Shown: positions 15,559-23,855, counted from the stretch's first letter. The stretch is 64,000 nt of DNA from an uncultured Eubacteriales bacterium (GCA_900314485.1 OMVL01000002.1:1-64000), one strand, 5' to 3'. A program made the numbers and translations. The notes: a model not told the origin generated them from the letters alone.

Positions 15559-16585
15559 ACAGGGCCTCCAGATAGTCGGAGACCATGGCCTTCATGTCCT
15601 CGCCGGTGATAAAGGCGATATTGCAGGCGGGAATGGCCTTCTCGGCAACGGCTGCCTTTTCCATAATGCCAAAGTGCTCGGTGAGCTGGGCGGCAGCGGC
15701 CAGATCGGTATCCACAAAGGCAACGCTGTCAGCGTGGGCATTGAGGAAGGCTGCAACGGCCTCCGGATGTTCATTGAGGAAGGCGGTGCGGACCACGGTG
15801 ACGCCGGTGAGCAGGTCGGTGTCGCTGACCTTGCCCCACTCTTCGGTGAGATCCAGCACCACGGAGAAGCCCTCCAGCTTGGAAACGGCGGCAGTGACGG
15901 CGGGCTGGGGCAGCAGACCGATGCCCTCGGGATCGGCGGTCAGAGCGGCAATGACCTCAGTGCCCTCGGACTTGTACTCCACATTCACATCGTCCAGACT
16001 CATGTCATGTTTGCTCAGCAGATACTGAAGCACGTAGTCGGGCGAGGTGCCCTCACCGGGGAGATAGATGGTCTTGCCCGCCAGATCCTCAATGGAGGAG
16101 ACGGAGCTGTCAGCGCTGATGACATACAGCACGCCCAGGGTGTTTACGTCAATACAGGTGACGCCGCCCTCAGTCTTATTGTACCAGATAGAGGCGGCGT
16201 TGGCGGGGATGAGGGCGATGTCCAGATCCTCGGCGACGATGCCGGCCAAGAGGGCAGAGGCGTCAGTCTCCAGTGTAAAGGTATAGCTGCCGTCAGCAGT
16301 GCCATCCTCAATGGCGGAGTACAGACTGACCAGACCGATAGAGGTTGGGCCCTTCAGAGAGCCGATCCGAACGGTCACATCGTCAGTGGGGGTCTCTTCC
16401 TCATCAACAGGAGCTTCCGGGGCTTCGTCAGGAATTTCCTCGGGAGCGGCTTCTTCCTCGGGCGCAGCCTCTTCTACGGGGGCAGTGGTCTCCTCGGCGG
16501 GAGCAGCAGGGGGATTCTGTGCGGCGCAGGCGGTGATAGCCAACGCCATACTGAGGGCCAGCAGCAGGGAAATCAGTTTTTTCAT
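15494..16585 (-). CDS. ABC transporter substrate-binding lipoprotein (NMT1/SsuA-like)
   Basis: 363 residues. A lipoprotein signal (MKKLISLLLALSMALAITAC, Cys20) is followed by an unusual Pro/Glu/Ala-rich linker of about 40 residues, then a periplasmic-binding fold beginning VTVRIGSLKGPTSIGLVSLY. The SLKGPTSIGL loop and the two-lobe layout match the nitrate/sulfonate/thiamine-precursor class. It would deliver its ligand to the permease encoded downstream. Ligand unknown; aromatic sulfonates, pyrimidine precursors and guanidine-like compounds are all taken up by relatives. A 150-base leader with an attenuator-like hairpin precedes it. Confidence 0.88.
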   Translation of the reverse strand: MKKLISLLLALSMALAITACAAQNPPAAPAEETTAPVEEAAPEEEAAPEEIPDEAPEAPVDEEETPTDDVTVRIGSLKGPTSIGLVSLYSAIEDGTADGSYTFTLETDASALLAGIVAEDLDIALIPANAASIWYNKTEGGVTCIDVNTLGVLYVISADSSVSSIEDLAGKTIYLPGEGTSPDYVLQYLLSKHDMSLDDVNVEYKSEGTEVIAALTADPEGIGLLPQPAVTAAVSKLEGFSVVLDLTEEWGKVSDTDLLTGVTVVRTAFLNEHPEAVAAFLNAHADSVAFVDTDLAAAAQLTEHFGIMEKAAVAEKAIPACNIAFITGEDMKAMVSDYLEALYELAPSSVGGALPADDFYYLG

Positions 16586-16623
16586 CTTGTATGTCTCCTT
16601 ATTTTCATTTCAGTCAGAGATAC

Positions 16624-16653
16624 CGAAAAATCCGCACCCCAAACGGGTGCGGA
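16624..16653 (-). promoter_or_regulatory. Attenuator-like terminator in the NMT1-type ABC leader
   Basis: Minus-strand hairpin TCCGCACCC-gtttg-GGGTGCGGA followed immediately by TTTTT, between the promoter (16736-16764) and the lipoprotein start at 16585. A sequence earlier in the leader (complement of about 16702-16713, ACCGAAgAAAAA) can pair with the T-run and TTTTTCGGT, a possible anti-terminator. No known riboswitch consensus was recognised. Confidence 0.55.
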
Positions 16654-16735
16654 CAGACTGGTTCCATAATGATCCGGAGCCGCTGTCTTTCCCCTCAGAG
16701 TTTTTCTTCGGTGTCAGAGCCGAGCCTTGAAGTAT

Positions 16736-16764
16736 ATTGTAGCATCCCCGCCCCTGCTGCGCAA
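16736..16764 (-). promoter_or_regulatory. Promoter of the NMT1-type ABC operon
   Basis: Minus-strand TTGCGC, 17-base spacer, extended -10 TGCTACAAT. Predicted start lies about 145 bases before the lipoprotein start codon. Confidence 0.65.
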
Positions 16765-16819
16765 GCTCTTTTTGACCGCAAAAGAGGTACGCCGGGGAAT
16801 CGGGGCAGGACGACGGGGA

Positions 16820-16851
16820 TTTTGCAACTGAGTCACTTTTTCCTTGCAAAA
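16820..16851. repeat. Inverted repeat between the divergent ABC and asnA promoters
   Basis: TTTTGCAA (16820-16827) and TTGCAAAA (16844-16851), perfect 8-base half-sites two to three helical turns apart, ending three bases before the asnA -35 box. Candidate operator. Confidence 0.45.
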
Positions 16852-16854
16852 TGA

Positions 16855-16883
16855 TTGACAGGAGCGGTTTTGCGTGGTAGCAT
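16855..16883 (+). promoter_or_regulatory. Promoter of asnA
   Basis: Consensus TTGACA at 16855, 17-base spacer, extended -10 TGgTAGCAT (16875-16883). Confidence 0.65.
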
Positions 16884-16968
16884 AATGAAGGAAAATGTGG
16901 ACGAAGCGGCATCTTGCTGTCCCTGCCCCGCAAAGAGGAAAATCCGATCAGAACGGAGTGGTTTATCC

Positions 16969-17985
16969 ATGTCTACCCCCAGCTTTATTCCCCAGGGCTA
17001 TGCGCCTATCCTTGGTCTTTACGATACTCAGAAGGCCATCGGTTTCATCAAGCGGATCTTTGAAGATCACCTCTGCGGCGAGCTGAATCTCCGCCGTGTC
17101 TCCGCCCCTCTCTTTGTGGAGGCGGCCTCCGGACTGAATGACGACCTGAATGGCGTAGAGCGCCCTGTTGCATTTGACATCCCCTTTACCGGCCGGGACG
17201 CCCAGGTGGTCCATTCCCTGGCCAAGTGGAAGCGAATGGCCCTGTACCGCTTCGGTTTCCATACCGGAACCGGACTTGTCACCGATATGAACGCCATCCG
17301 CCGGGACGAGGAGCTGGATAACCTCCACTCCGTCTATGTGGATCAGTGGGACTGGGAGAAGGTCATTGCCCCCAGAGATCGGAACAAGGAATATCTCCAT
17401 AGCGTGGTCAATTCCATTGTGAAGGCCATCTGCGACACGCAGAAGACCCTGCGGAACATCTACGGCCGGATGTACGCCCTGCCCGACCTGAGGGAAGAGG
17501 TCACCTACATCACCACCCAGGAGCTGGAGGATCTGTACCCCGACCTGACGCCCAAGGAGCGGGAGAATCGCTTCGTAAAAGAGCACAAGACAGTGTTTGT
17601 GGAGCAGATCGGCGCTGCCCTCAAGTCCGGCGTGCCCCACGACGGCAGAGCGCCGGACTATGACGACTGGAGCCTGAACGGCGACATTCTGTTCTGGAAC
17701 GACGTGCTGGGCTGCGCTTTTGAGGTCTCCTCCATGGGCATCCGTGTGAGCCCTGAGACGCTGGACCGCCAGCTGACCATTGCCGGCTGTGACGACCGCC
17801 GGGAGCTGCAGTTCCACAAAATGCTCTTAAACGGCGAGCTGCCCCAGACCATCGGCGGCGGCATCGGCCAGTCAAGGCTCTGCATGCTGCTGCTGGGCAA
17901 GGCCCACATCTGCGAGGTCCAGTCCTCCATCTGGGACCCGGAAACCATTCGGGTGTGCAAAGAGGCCGGCGTGCCGATTCTCTGA
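16969..17985 (+). CDS. asnA: Aspartate-ammonia ligase (asparagine synthetase A)
   Basis: 338 residues from the ATG at 16969 (GGAG ten bases upstream). Class II tRNA-synthetase-like fold with family motifs DTQKAIGFIKRIFE, RRVSAPLFVEAASGLND, HSLAKWKRMAL, YVDQWDWEKVI and C-terminal GGGIGQSRLCMLLL. Reaction: aspartate + ammonia + ATP to asparagine + AMP + PPi, the ammonia-dependent route. It has its own near-consensus promoter with an inverted repeat upstream and a terminator downstream, so it is a single-gene unit. Confidence 0.97.
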   Translation: MSTPSFIPQGYAPILGLYDTQKAIGFIKRIFEDHLCGELNLRRVSAPLFVEAASGLNDDLNGVERPVAFDIPFTGRDAQVVHSLAKWKRMALYRFGFHTGTGLVTDMNAIRRDEELDNLHSVYVDQWDWEKVIAPRDRNKEYLHSVVNSIVKAICDTQKTLRNIYGRMYALPDLREEVTYITTQELEDLYPDLTPKERENRFVKEHKTVFVEQIGAALKSGVPHDGRAPDYDDWSLNGDILFWNDVLGCAFEVSSMGIRVSPETLDRQLTIAGCDDRRELQFHKMLLNGELPQTIGGGIGQSRLCMLLLGKAHICEVQSSIWDPETIRVCKEAGVPIL

Positions 17986-18004
17986 TTTACATACTGTATG
18001 AAAG

Positions 18005-18034
18005 AACCTCCCGCTTCGAATGAAGCGGGAGGTT
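18005..18034 (+). terminator. Intrinsic terminator of asnA
   Basis: Thirteen-base perfect arms (aacctcccgcttc / gaagcgggaggtt) with a 4-base loop, followed by TGCGTTTG. Confidence 0.8.
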
Positions 18035-18040
18035 GCGTTT

Positions 18041-18068
18041 GTAGGGGCGATCCATGAATCGCCCCTAC
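18041..18068. repeat. Dispersed GTAGGGGCGA palindromic element
   Basis: Perfect 10-base arms gtaggggcga / tcgcccctac around an 8-base loop. This GTAGGG...CCCTAC form is typical of short intergenic repeats in GC-rich Clostridia; a longer divergent relative lies at 61526-61602. Confidence 0.6.
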
Positions 18069-18083
18069 AGAGAAAGTCGTTTT

Positions 18084-19178
18084 TTACAGAATTTCTCTTG
18101 CCTTCCCCAATGCACTCTCTATGACCTTGTCCATGTCGTAATACTTGTACTCGCCCAGACGCCCGCCGAAGATGACTTTGTTCTCTCCGTCGGCCTGTGC
18201 CTTGTACTGCTGATAGAGGGCGCTGTTTCTTTCATCGTTGACGGGGTAATAGGGCTCGTCCCCGGGCTTCCACTCGGAGCTGTACTCCCGGCTGATAACC
18301 GTTTTGGGCTGAGTGCCGAAGACAAAGTGTTTGTGCTCAATGATGCGGGTGAAGGGAGTCTCCCGGTCGGTGTAGTTCACCACGGCGTTTCCCTGATAGT
18401 TCTCCACATCCAGCACTTCCGTCTCAAACCGAACGCTGCGGTACTCCAGATAGCCCAGCCGGAAGCCGAAGTAGGCGTCAATGGGACCAGTGTAAACCAC
18501 CTTGTCCGCCAGAGTGTCCAGATTTGCTTTGTCTGCCAGATAGTCGATGCCAAGCCGCACCTCAGTGCCCTCCAGCATCCGCTCCACCATGGCGGTATAG
18601 CCCTCCACGGGAATGCCCTGGTAGAGAGCGTTGAAGTAGTTGTTGTCAAAGGTGAAGCGGAGGGGGAGACGGCTGATGATAAAGGCGGGCAGCTCGGTGC
18701 AGGGGCGGCCCCACTGCTTCTCTGTATAGCCCTTGACCAGCTTTTCATAGATGTCCCGGCCGGCCAGACGGATAGCCTGTTCCTCCAGATTCTTCGGCTC
18801 GGTGATATTGGCCTCACGCCGCTGCTCCTCGATTTTGGCCTGGGCCTCGGCAGGGGTGACCACGCCCCACATCTTGTTGAAGGTGTTCATGTTGAAGGGG
18901 AGGTTGTAGAGCTCTCCGTGGTAGTTGGCCACCGGGCTGTTGGTGTAGCGGTTGAAGGTGGCAAATTGATTGACATAATCCCAAACTTCCTTGTTGTTGG
19001 TGTGGAAGATGTGGGCGCCGTACTGGTGGACGGCTATGCCCTCTACGTCTTTGGTGTAGATATTGCCGGCGATGTGATCCCGCTTGTCGATGACAAGGCA
19101 GGTCTTGCCCGCCTTTTTGGCTTCCTGAGCAAAGACAGCGCCGTACAGTCCTGCGCCGACGATGAGATAATCGTACAT
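18084..19178 (-). CDS. glf: UDP-galactopyranose mutase
   Basis: 364 residues. N-terminal FAD-binding Rossmann motif YDYLIVGAGLYGAVFAQEAK, then IDKRDHIAGNIYTKDVEG, HIFHTNNKEVWDYVNQF with the conserved His, LPFNMNTFNKMWG, TEKQWGRPC and NYTDRETPFTRIIEHKHF, all characteristic of Glf. Reaction: reversible UDP-Galp to UDP-Galf, the precursor of galactofuranose in surface glycans. No glycan biosynthesis genes adjoin it here; it is a single-gene unit with its own promoter. Confidence 0.97.
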   Translation of the reverse strand: MYDYLIVGAGLYGAVFAQEAKKAGKTCLVIDKRDHIAGNIYTKDVEGIAVHQYGAHIFHTNNKEVWDYVNQFATFNRYTNSPVANYHGELYNLPFNMNTFNKMWGVVTPAEAQAKIEEQRREANITEPKNLEEQAIRLAGRDIYEKLVKGYTEKQWGRPCTELPAFIISRLPLRFTFDNNYFNALYQGIPVEGYTAMVERMLEGTEVRLGIDYLADKANLDTLADKVVYTGPIDAYFGFRLGYLEYRSVRFETEVLDVENYQGNAVVNYTDRETPFTRIIEHKHFVFGTQPKTVISREYSSEWKPGDEPYYPVNDERNSALYQQYKAQADGENKVIFGGRLGEYKYYDMDKVIESALGKAREIL

Positions 19179-19218
19179 AGTGATCGCTCCTTCATTTACT
19201 TAGGTAGATACTGGAATC

Positions 19219-19247
19219 ATTGTAGCAGAATTGGGAAAAAGAATCAA
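19219..19247 (-). promoter_or_regulatory. Promoter of glf
   Basis: Minus-strand TTGATT, 17-base spacer, extended -10 TGCTACAAT, about 40 bases before the start codon. Confidence 0.65.
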
Positions 19248-19291
19248 TATGGGATCAATCCCGCAAAATCTATTGCTCTGTGTCGGAGACG

Positions 19292-19320
19292 TTGACAAAA
19301 AACGCCGTGACACCTAAAAT
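19292..19320 (+). promoter_or_regulatory. Promoter of the cysteine desulfurase gene
   Basis: Consensus TTGACA, 17-base spacer, TAAAAT. Confidence 0.7.
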
Positions 19321-19356
19321 AAAAGCGCTAATACCATGAGAATCGAGGAGACCGAC

Positions 19357-20496
19357 ATGACGGCATACTTAGATAACGCCGCAACCACCAAAGTGAGCCG
19401 GGCCGCCGCCCGGGCTGCGCTTCAAACTATGACCGAGGGCTTCGGCAACCCCTCCGCCCGCTATCCATTAGGCGGTCAGGCGGCAAAGCGTCTCAAGGCC
19501 GACCGTGAGACGGTGGCGAAAGCGCTGGGCTGCGACAGCCGGGAACTGATTTTCACCTCCTGCGGCACTGAGGGAGACAACTGGGCCATTCAGGCCGCCC
19601 TCCAAAAGAACCGCCACCTGGGACGCCATATCATCACCACCGCTATCGAGCATGCGGCCATTCTGGAGCCCTGCAAGCGTCTGGAGCAGCAGGGCTATGA
19701 GGTGACCTGCCTGCTTCCAAATGCAGAGGGCGGCATCGATCTCGGCGATTTGGAGGCGGCCCTCCGACCGGATACTGTTCTGGTCTCCATGATGTTGGTA
19801 AACAACGAACTGGGGACGATCCTGCCGGTCAAAGAAGCCGCTGCCCTGACGCATAGACTAGCCCCAAAAGCCCTGTTCCACACAGATGCCGTTCAGGGCT
19901 TTCTCAAGCTGCCCTTTACGCCAAAGGGGCTGGGCGTAGACCTCCTCACCATCAGCGGCCATAAAATTCACGCACCCAAGGGCATTGGCGCTCTGTACAT
20001 TCGCTCCGGTCTCAGAATCGACCCCATGATTCTGGGCGGCGGACAGGAAAACGGCCTGCGCTCCGGCACAGAGCCAACCGCTCAGATCGCCGCGCTTGCC
20101 GCTGCCTGCGCTGAGGGAAAGCAAAATTTGGGGCGGGACATCGCCCATATGCGGGAGCTGAAAGCCTACACACTGGAGCAGCTTTCTATCCGTGTGCCCG
20201 AAGCAGAGCAGATCGGCAGGGGAGAGGCGCCCCACATCCTCGCCCTCACCCTTCCTGGCTATAAGGCGGAGGTGCTGGTCCGGGTGCTGGGAGATATGGG
20301 AGTCTGCGTCTCCGCCGGCTCCGCCTGCCACCGGGGCAGGCCCAGCCACGTCTACGCCGCAATGGGGCTGGACAAGGCGCATCGGGAGGGATCTTTCCGG
20401 GTGTCCTTCTCCGGGGACACTCAGCGGGTGGAGGTGGACGCATTTCTGGATGTCTTGACCCAAGCAAAAGCCAAATTATTCACATCAATGTCGTAG
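19357..20496 (+). CDS. Cysteine desulfurase (NifS/IscS-like, class V aminotransferase)
   Basis: 379 residues from the ATG at 19357, chosen over one 21 bases upstream because GAGGAG lies just before it. PLP enzyme: N-terminal YLDNAATTKVS, TSCGTEGDNWAI, HTDAVQGF, and the Schiff-base lysine in LTISGHKIHAPKGIGALY. The persulfide Cys is in SAGSACHRGRPSHVYAAMG. Reaction: cysteine to alanine plus enzyme-bound sulfur for Fe-S clusters or thio-modified tRNA. No IscU or MnmA gene lies beside it, so its acceptor is unknown. Confidence 0.92.
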   Translation: MTAYLDNAATTKVSRAAARAALQTMTEGFGNPSARYPLGGQAAKRLKADRETVAKALGCDSRELIFTSCGTEGDNWAIQAALQKNRHLGRHIITTAIEHAAILEPCKRLEQQGYEVTCLLPNAEGGIDLGDLEAALRPDTVLVSMMLVNNELGTILPVKEAAALTHRLAPKALFHTDAVQGFLKLPFTPKGLGVDLLTISGHKIHAPKGIGALYIRSGLRIDPMILGGGQENGLRSGTEPTAQIAALAAACAEGKQNLGRDIAHMRELKAYTLEQLSIRVPEAEQIGRGEAPHILALTLPGYKAEVLVRVLGDMGVCVSAGSACHRGRPSHVYAAMGLDKAHREGSFRVSFSGDTQRVEVDAFLDVLTQAKAKLFTSMS

Positions 20497-20515
20497 TTAG
20501 CGGATGCTTACCGTC

Positions 20516-20549
20516 AAAATGCAGGAAATTGCAACTTTTCCTGCATTTT
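20516..20549 (+). terminator. Intrinsic terminator of the cysteine desulfurase gene
   Basis: Arms aaaatgcaggaaa / tttcctgcatttt with an 8-base loop; ends in TTTTG. Confidence 0.8.
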
Positions 20550-20552
20550 GAA

Positions 20553-20581
20553 TTGCAATCGGATAAAGAGTGTGCTATACT
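20553..20581 (+). promoter_or_regulatory. Promoter of nfnAB
   Basis: TTGCAA, 17-base spacer, TATACT with TG-C upstream; starts four bases after the preceding terminator. Confidence 0.7.
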
Positions 20582-20649
20582 CATTACAATGCTATTTTTC
20601 GGGCATTTGTCCGTAATATAGATGCCAAAAGAGTGTGGAGGGAAGTAAC

Positions 20650-21504
20650 GTGTATAAAATCGTGCGTAAAGAAGTGCTGAATCCCACCATCTGTCTGCTG
20701 GAGATCGAGGCCCCCTTTGTTGCCCGCAAGGCGCAGCCGGGCCAGTTCATCATCCTGCGGATCGATGAAAAGGGCGAGCGTCTGCCGCTGACCATCGGCG
20801 GCTTTGACCGGGAAAAGGGCACCGTCACCATTATCTTCCAGCTGGTGGGCCTGACGACAAAGGCGCTTGCTAAGCTGGAGGAGGGGGACGCCCTGCTGGA
20901 CTTCGTGGGCCCCCTGGGTATGCCCACCGAGATGGAGGGCCTCAAGTCCGCCTGCGTCATCGGCGGCGGTCTGGGTACTGCCATTGCGTTCCCCGTCGCC
21001 AAGGGACTGCACGACGCAGGAGTGGAGACGGACGTGATCGTCGGCTTCCGCAATAAGGATCTGGTGATTCTGGAAGACGACTTCCGGGACGCCTGCGACA
21101 ACTTCTATCTGATGACTGACGACGGCTCCTACGGCGAGCAGGGCTTTACCACCGCCAAGGAGAAGGAGCTGCTGGAGAGCGGCAAAAAGTACGATGTGAT
21201 CATTGCCATCGGCCCTGTCCCCATGATGAAATTCGTGGTCAAGACGGCAGAGCCCTTTGGCGTGCCCACCCGCGTCTCTCTGAACCCCATTATGATCGAC
21301 GGCACCGGCATGTGCGGCGGCTGTCGTGTCTCCGTGGGCGGCAAGATGAAGTTCGCCTGTGTGGACGGCCCGGAGTTTGACGGCTACGAGGTGGACTTTG
21401 ACGAGCTGATGAACCGCAATGCGACCTATCGTGAGCAGGAGGCACAGATGACAAAGGATCATATGTGCCGCTTTGACAAGATGGGTCAGGAACTGATCCA
21501 GTAA
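20650..21504 (+). CDS. nfnA: NfnA: FAD/NAD-binding subunit of NADH-dependent ferredoxin:NADP oxidoreductase
   Basis: 284 residues from a GTG at 20650; the GGAGGG site sits 6 bases before it, so the in-frame ATG at 20635, which overlaps that site, is not the start. Ferredoxin-reductase fold: QPGQFIILRIDEKGERLPLT (FAD), VIGGGLGTAIAFPVAK (nucleotide), and the [2Fe-2S] cysteines in DGTGMCGGCRVSVGG and KFACVDGPEFDG. With NfnB it bifurcates electrons from NADPH to NAD+ and ferredoxin or runs the reverse. SudB-type sulfide dehydrogenase subunits are close relatives. Confidence 0.9.
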   Translation: MYKIVRKEVLNPTICLLEIEAPFVARKAQPGQFIILRIDEKGERLPLTIGGFDREKGTVTIIFQLVGLTTKALAKLEEGDALLDFVGPLGMPTEMEGLKSACVIGGGLGTAIAFPVAKGLHDAGVETDVIVGFRNKDLVILEDDFRDACDNFYLMTDDGSYGEQGFTTAKEKELLESGKKYDVIIAIGPVPMMKFVVKTAEPFGVPTRVSLNPIMIDGTGMCGGCRVSVGGKMKFACVDGPEFDGYEVDFDELMNRNATYREQEAQMTKDHMCRFDKMGQELIQ

Positions 21505-21517
21505 GGAGGAGCACATC

Positions 21518-22918
21518 ATGGCAAAACCGAATATGACTCCCGTCAAGACTCCCATGCCCAATCAGGATCCGGCGGTCAGAGCACATAACTTTGAAGAGGT
21601 AGCCCTGGGCTACACCGAGGAGATGGCCCATGAGGAGGCCACTCGTTGCCTGAACTGTAAGCATCGTCCCTGCGTCTCCGGTTGTCCGGTGAACGTCCGC
21701 ATCCCCGACTTTATCGCAAAGGTGGTGGAGGGTGACTACGAGGGTGCCTATCAGGTCATTACATCCACCAACGCCCTGCCTGCCATCTCCGGTCGTGTCT
21801 GCCCTCAGGAGAGCCAGTGCGAGAGTAAGTGCGTCCGTGGCATCAAGGGCGAGCCGGTGGGCATCGGCCGTCTGGAGCGCTTTGTGGCCGACTGGCACCG
21901 CACCCATAACGCAGACGAGAAGCCTGCCAAACCCCAGCCCAACGGCCATAAGGTTGCCGTGGTCGGCTCCGGCCCCTCCAGCCTGACCTGCGCCAGCGAT
22001 CTGGCAAAGCAGGGCTATCAGGTCACCGTCTTTGAGGCATTCCACACCGCCGGCGGCGTTCTGGTCTACGGCATCCCGGAGTTCCGTCTCCCCAAGGCCA
22101 TCGTCAAGGGCGAGGTGGAGAACCTCAAGGCGCTGGGCGTGGAGGTCATGACCAATATGGTCATCGGCAAGGTGCTCTCCATCGATGAGCTGTTTGAGGA
22201 TATGGGTTTTGAGGCCGTGTTCATCGGCACCGGCGCCGGACTGCCCCGGTTCATGGGCATCCCCGGCGAGGGCTATGCCGGCGTCTGCTCCGCCAACGAG
22301 TACCTGACCCGTACCAACCTGATGAAGGCATATTTGGAGGACTACGATACCCCCGTTTTGAAGAGCAAGGCGGTCGCCGTCGTGGGCGGCGGCAACGTGG
22401 CCATGGACGCCTGCCGCTGCGCTCAGAGACTGGGCGCGGACAAGGTCTACATCGTCTATCGCCGCTCCATGGAGGAGATGCCTGCCCGGAACGAGGAGAT
22501 CGAGCACGCTCAGGAGGAGGGCATCGACTTCCGCCTGCTCTGCAACCCTGTGGAGGTCATCGGTGATGATAAGGGTCACGTCTCCGGCCTGAAGTGCATC
22601 AAGATGGAGTTAGGTGAGCCGGACGCCTCCGGACGCCGCCGCCCTGTGGAGGTCGAGGGCAGCGAGTTCGTGCTGGACGTGGACACCGTCGTCATGGCGC
22701 TGGGCACCAGTCCCAACCCCCTGATCCGCTCCACCACCCCCGGTCTGGAGGCAAACAAGCGTGGCTGTCTCGTGGTAGGGGAGGACACCGTCTCCACCAC
22801 CCGTGAGGGCGTGTTCGCCGGAGGCGACGCTGTTACCGGCGCTGCTACCGTCATTCTCGCCATGGGCGCAGGTAAAAAGGCCGCCGCTGCTATTGACGAG
22901 TATCTGAAGAACAAGTAA
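21518..22918 (+). CDS. nfnB: NfnB: NADPH-binding subunit (glutamate synthase small-chain family)
   Basis: 466 residues, 13 bases after nfnA with AAGGAGG before the ATG. N-terminal [4Fe-4S] cysteine sets: CLNCKHRPCVSGCPVNV and CPQESQCESKC. Then FAD motif VGSGPSSLTCASDLAKQGYQ, NADPH motif AVVGGGNVAMDACRCAQRLG and C-terminal GVFAGGDAVTGAATVILAMG. Often annotated as gltA/NADPH glutamate synthase; the directly coupled NfnA-type partner and the absence of a glutamate synthase large chain favour the electron-bifurcating complex. Cytoplasmic. Confidence 0.9.
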   Translation: MAKPNMTPVKTPMPNQDPAVRAHNFEEVALGYTEEMAHEEATRCLNCKHRPCVSGCPVNVRIPDFIAKVVEGDYEGAYQVITSTNALPAISGRVCPQESQCESKCVRGIKGEPVGIGRLERFVADWHRTHNADEKPAKPQPNGHKVAVVGSGPSSLTCASDLAKQGYQVTVFEAFHTAGGVLVYGIPEFRLPKAIVKGEVENLKALGVEVMTNMVIGKVLSIDELFEDMGFEAVFIGTGAGLPRFMGIPGEGYAGVCSANEYLTRTNLMKAYLEDYDTPVLKSKAVAVVGGGNVAMDACRCAQRLGADKVYIVYRRSMEEMPARNEEIEHAQEEGIDFRLLCNPVEVIGDDKGHVSGLKCIKMELGEPDASGRRRPVEVEGSEFVLDVDTVVMALGTSPNPLIRSTTPGLEANKRGCLVVGEDTVSTTREGVFAGGDAVTGAATVILAMGAGKKAAAAIDEYLKNK

Positions 22919-22936
22919 TTCACACTGAAATACTTT

Positions 22937-22968
22937 AACCGCCGCTCCAATTTTGGAGCGGCGGTTTT
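22937..22968. terminator. Terminator of nfnAB
   Basis: Twelve-base perfect arms (aaccgccgctcc / ggagcggcggtt), loop AATTTT, then TT; sits between convergent genes and can serve both. Confidence 0.85.
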
Positions 22969-22972
22969 GCGC

Positions 22973-23677
22973 CTATATCTCGTTGGCGCGGATAGATTTA
23001 ACGTTTCGATTCATCAGATGTCTGCCTAGATTTCTGTATAAAAACGCTTTTATCGCTGACATCTCCTGACGGTGCTCTTTCAGCAATTCATCCGGGGAAC
23101 TGTATATTCCAAAGTCCTGGTTGATCCCTTCGCTCTGGATATAGGTGTTATTCCCGTTCCAGTTGATACTGGGGTGCTGAAAGTCAGCCACGGCAACGCC
23201 ATAACCGCAGAACGCACCGGTGCAGTCAGAATGCAGTTTCTGCAATTTTGTGAGATATTGGGCATCCAAAATGAACCCTTCTAATTCATACCATTTGCCA
23301 TCATAGAGAACTTCTACCCAACTGTGAAATATATTACGGGGTGCGTTCCAGTATACAATACCGGTCATTGCCCCTTTTTGAAGCCTTTTATCAATGGTAA
23401 AACCATGAACTCTGCAAGGTATTCCGACCGCCCTCAAAAGCGCCATAAACAGCGTTCCCTTTGTGTTGCACTGCCCATACCCGTCTTTCAGCACATGAGA
23501 TGCCGGGATGGAGTCATCTGTGTTATATCCAAACAGGATCTCGTCTCGCACAAAATTATAGATCTTTTGTATCTTGTGAAAATCATTCAATTCCTTCCAG
23601 CCCCGCTGAGCGATCAATGTCTGAATGGGTGCGGCGTGATAGTCCAGCATGGGGGTTCTTTGTAATAAATTATCCAT
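22973..23677 (-). CDS. Transglutaminase-like domain protein
   Basis: 234 residues from the ATG at 23677 (AAAGGAG site 7 bases upstream). The catalytic triad of the transglutaminase/cysteine-protease fold is visible: Cys in DGYGQCNTKGTLFMALLRA, His in RNIFHSWVEVLYDGKWY, and an acidic residue in YELEGFILDA. No signal peptide or membrane segment, so it is likely cytoplasmic. The base composition is clearly more AT-rich than flanking genes, which suggests transfer. Substrate unknown; relatives act as peptidases or amide hydrolases. Confidence 0.82.
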   Translation of the reverse strand: MDNLLQRTPMLDYHAAPIQTLIAQRGWKELNDFHKIQKIYNFVRDEILFGYNTDDSIPASHVLKDGYGQCNTKGTLFMALLRAVGIPCRVHGFTIDKRLQKGAMTGIVYWNAPRNIFHSWVEVLYDGKWYELEGFILDAQYLTKLQKLHSDCTGAFCGYGVAVADFQHPSINWNGNNTYIQSEGINQDFGIYSSPDELLKEHRQEMSAIKAFLYRNLGRHLMNRNVKSIRANEI

Positions 23678-23824
23678 TCGATCTCCTTTGATTGTAATGG
23701 GAAACAGACACTTATGCAATAATTGATTGATTGCTCAAATGTTCATGTGTATAATAACTGAATATTGATGTGATGTCAAGAGGGGGCAAATGTAAGGGGA
23801 AGAAATGAGGGATAGAATAAACGG

Positions 23825-23855
23825 ACCGCCGCTCCGGAGTTCCGGGGCGGCGGTT
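23825..23855. terminator. Hairpin between two minus-strand genes
   Basis: Arms accgccgctccgga / tccggggcggcggt with one mismatch, followed on the plus strand by TTTT and only weakly T-rich on the minus strand. Its arms share the ACCGCCGCTCC core with the nfnAB terminator. Confidence 0.55.

Noticed and set aside
16624..16764. TPP or guanidine-I riboswitch in the ABC leader
   Set aside because: Neither the TPP core (CUGAGA with the downstream GAUAAUGCCAGCG-type part) nor the guanidine-I conserved segments are present.
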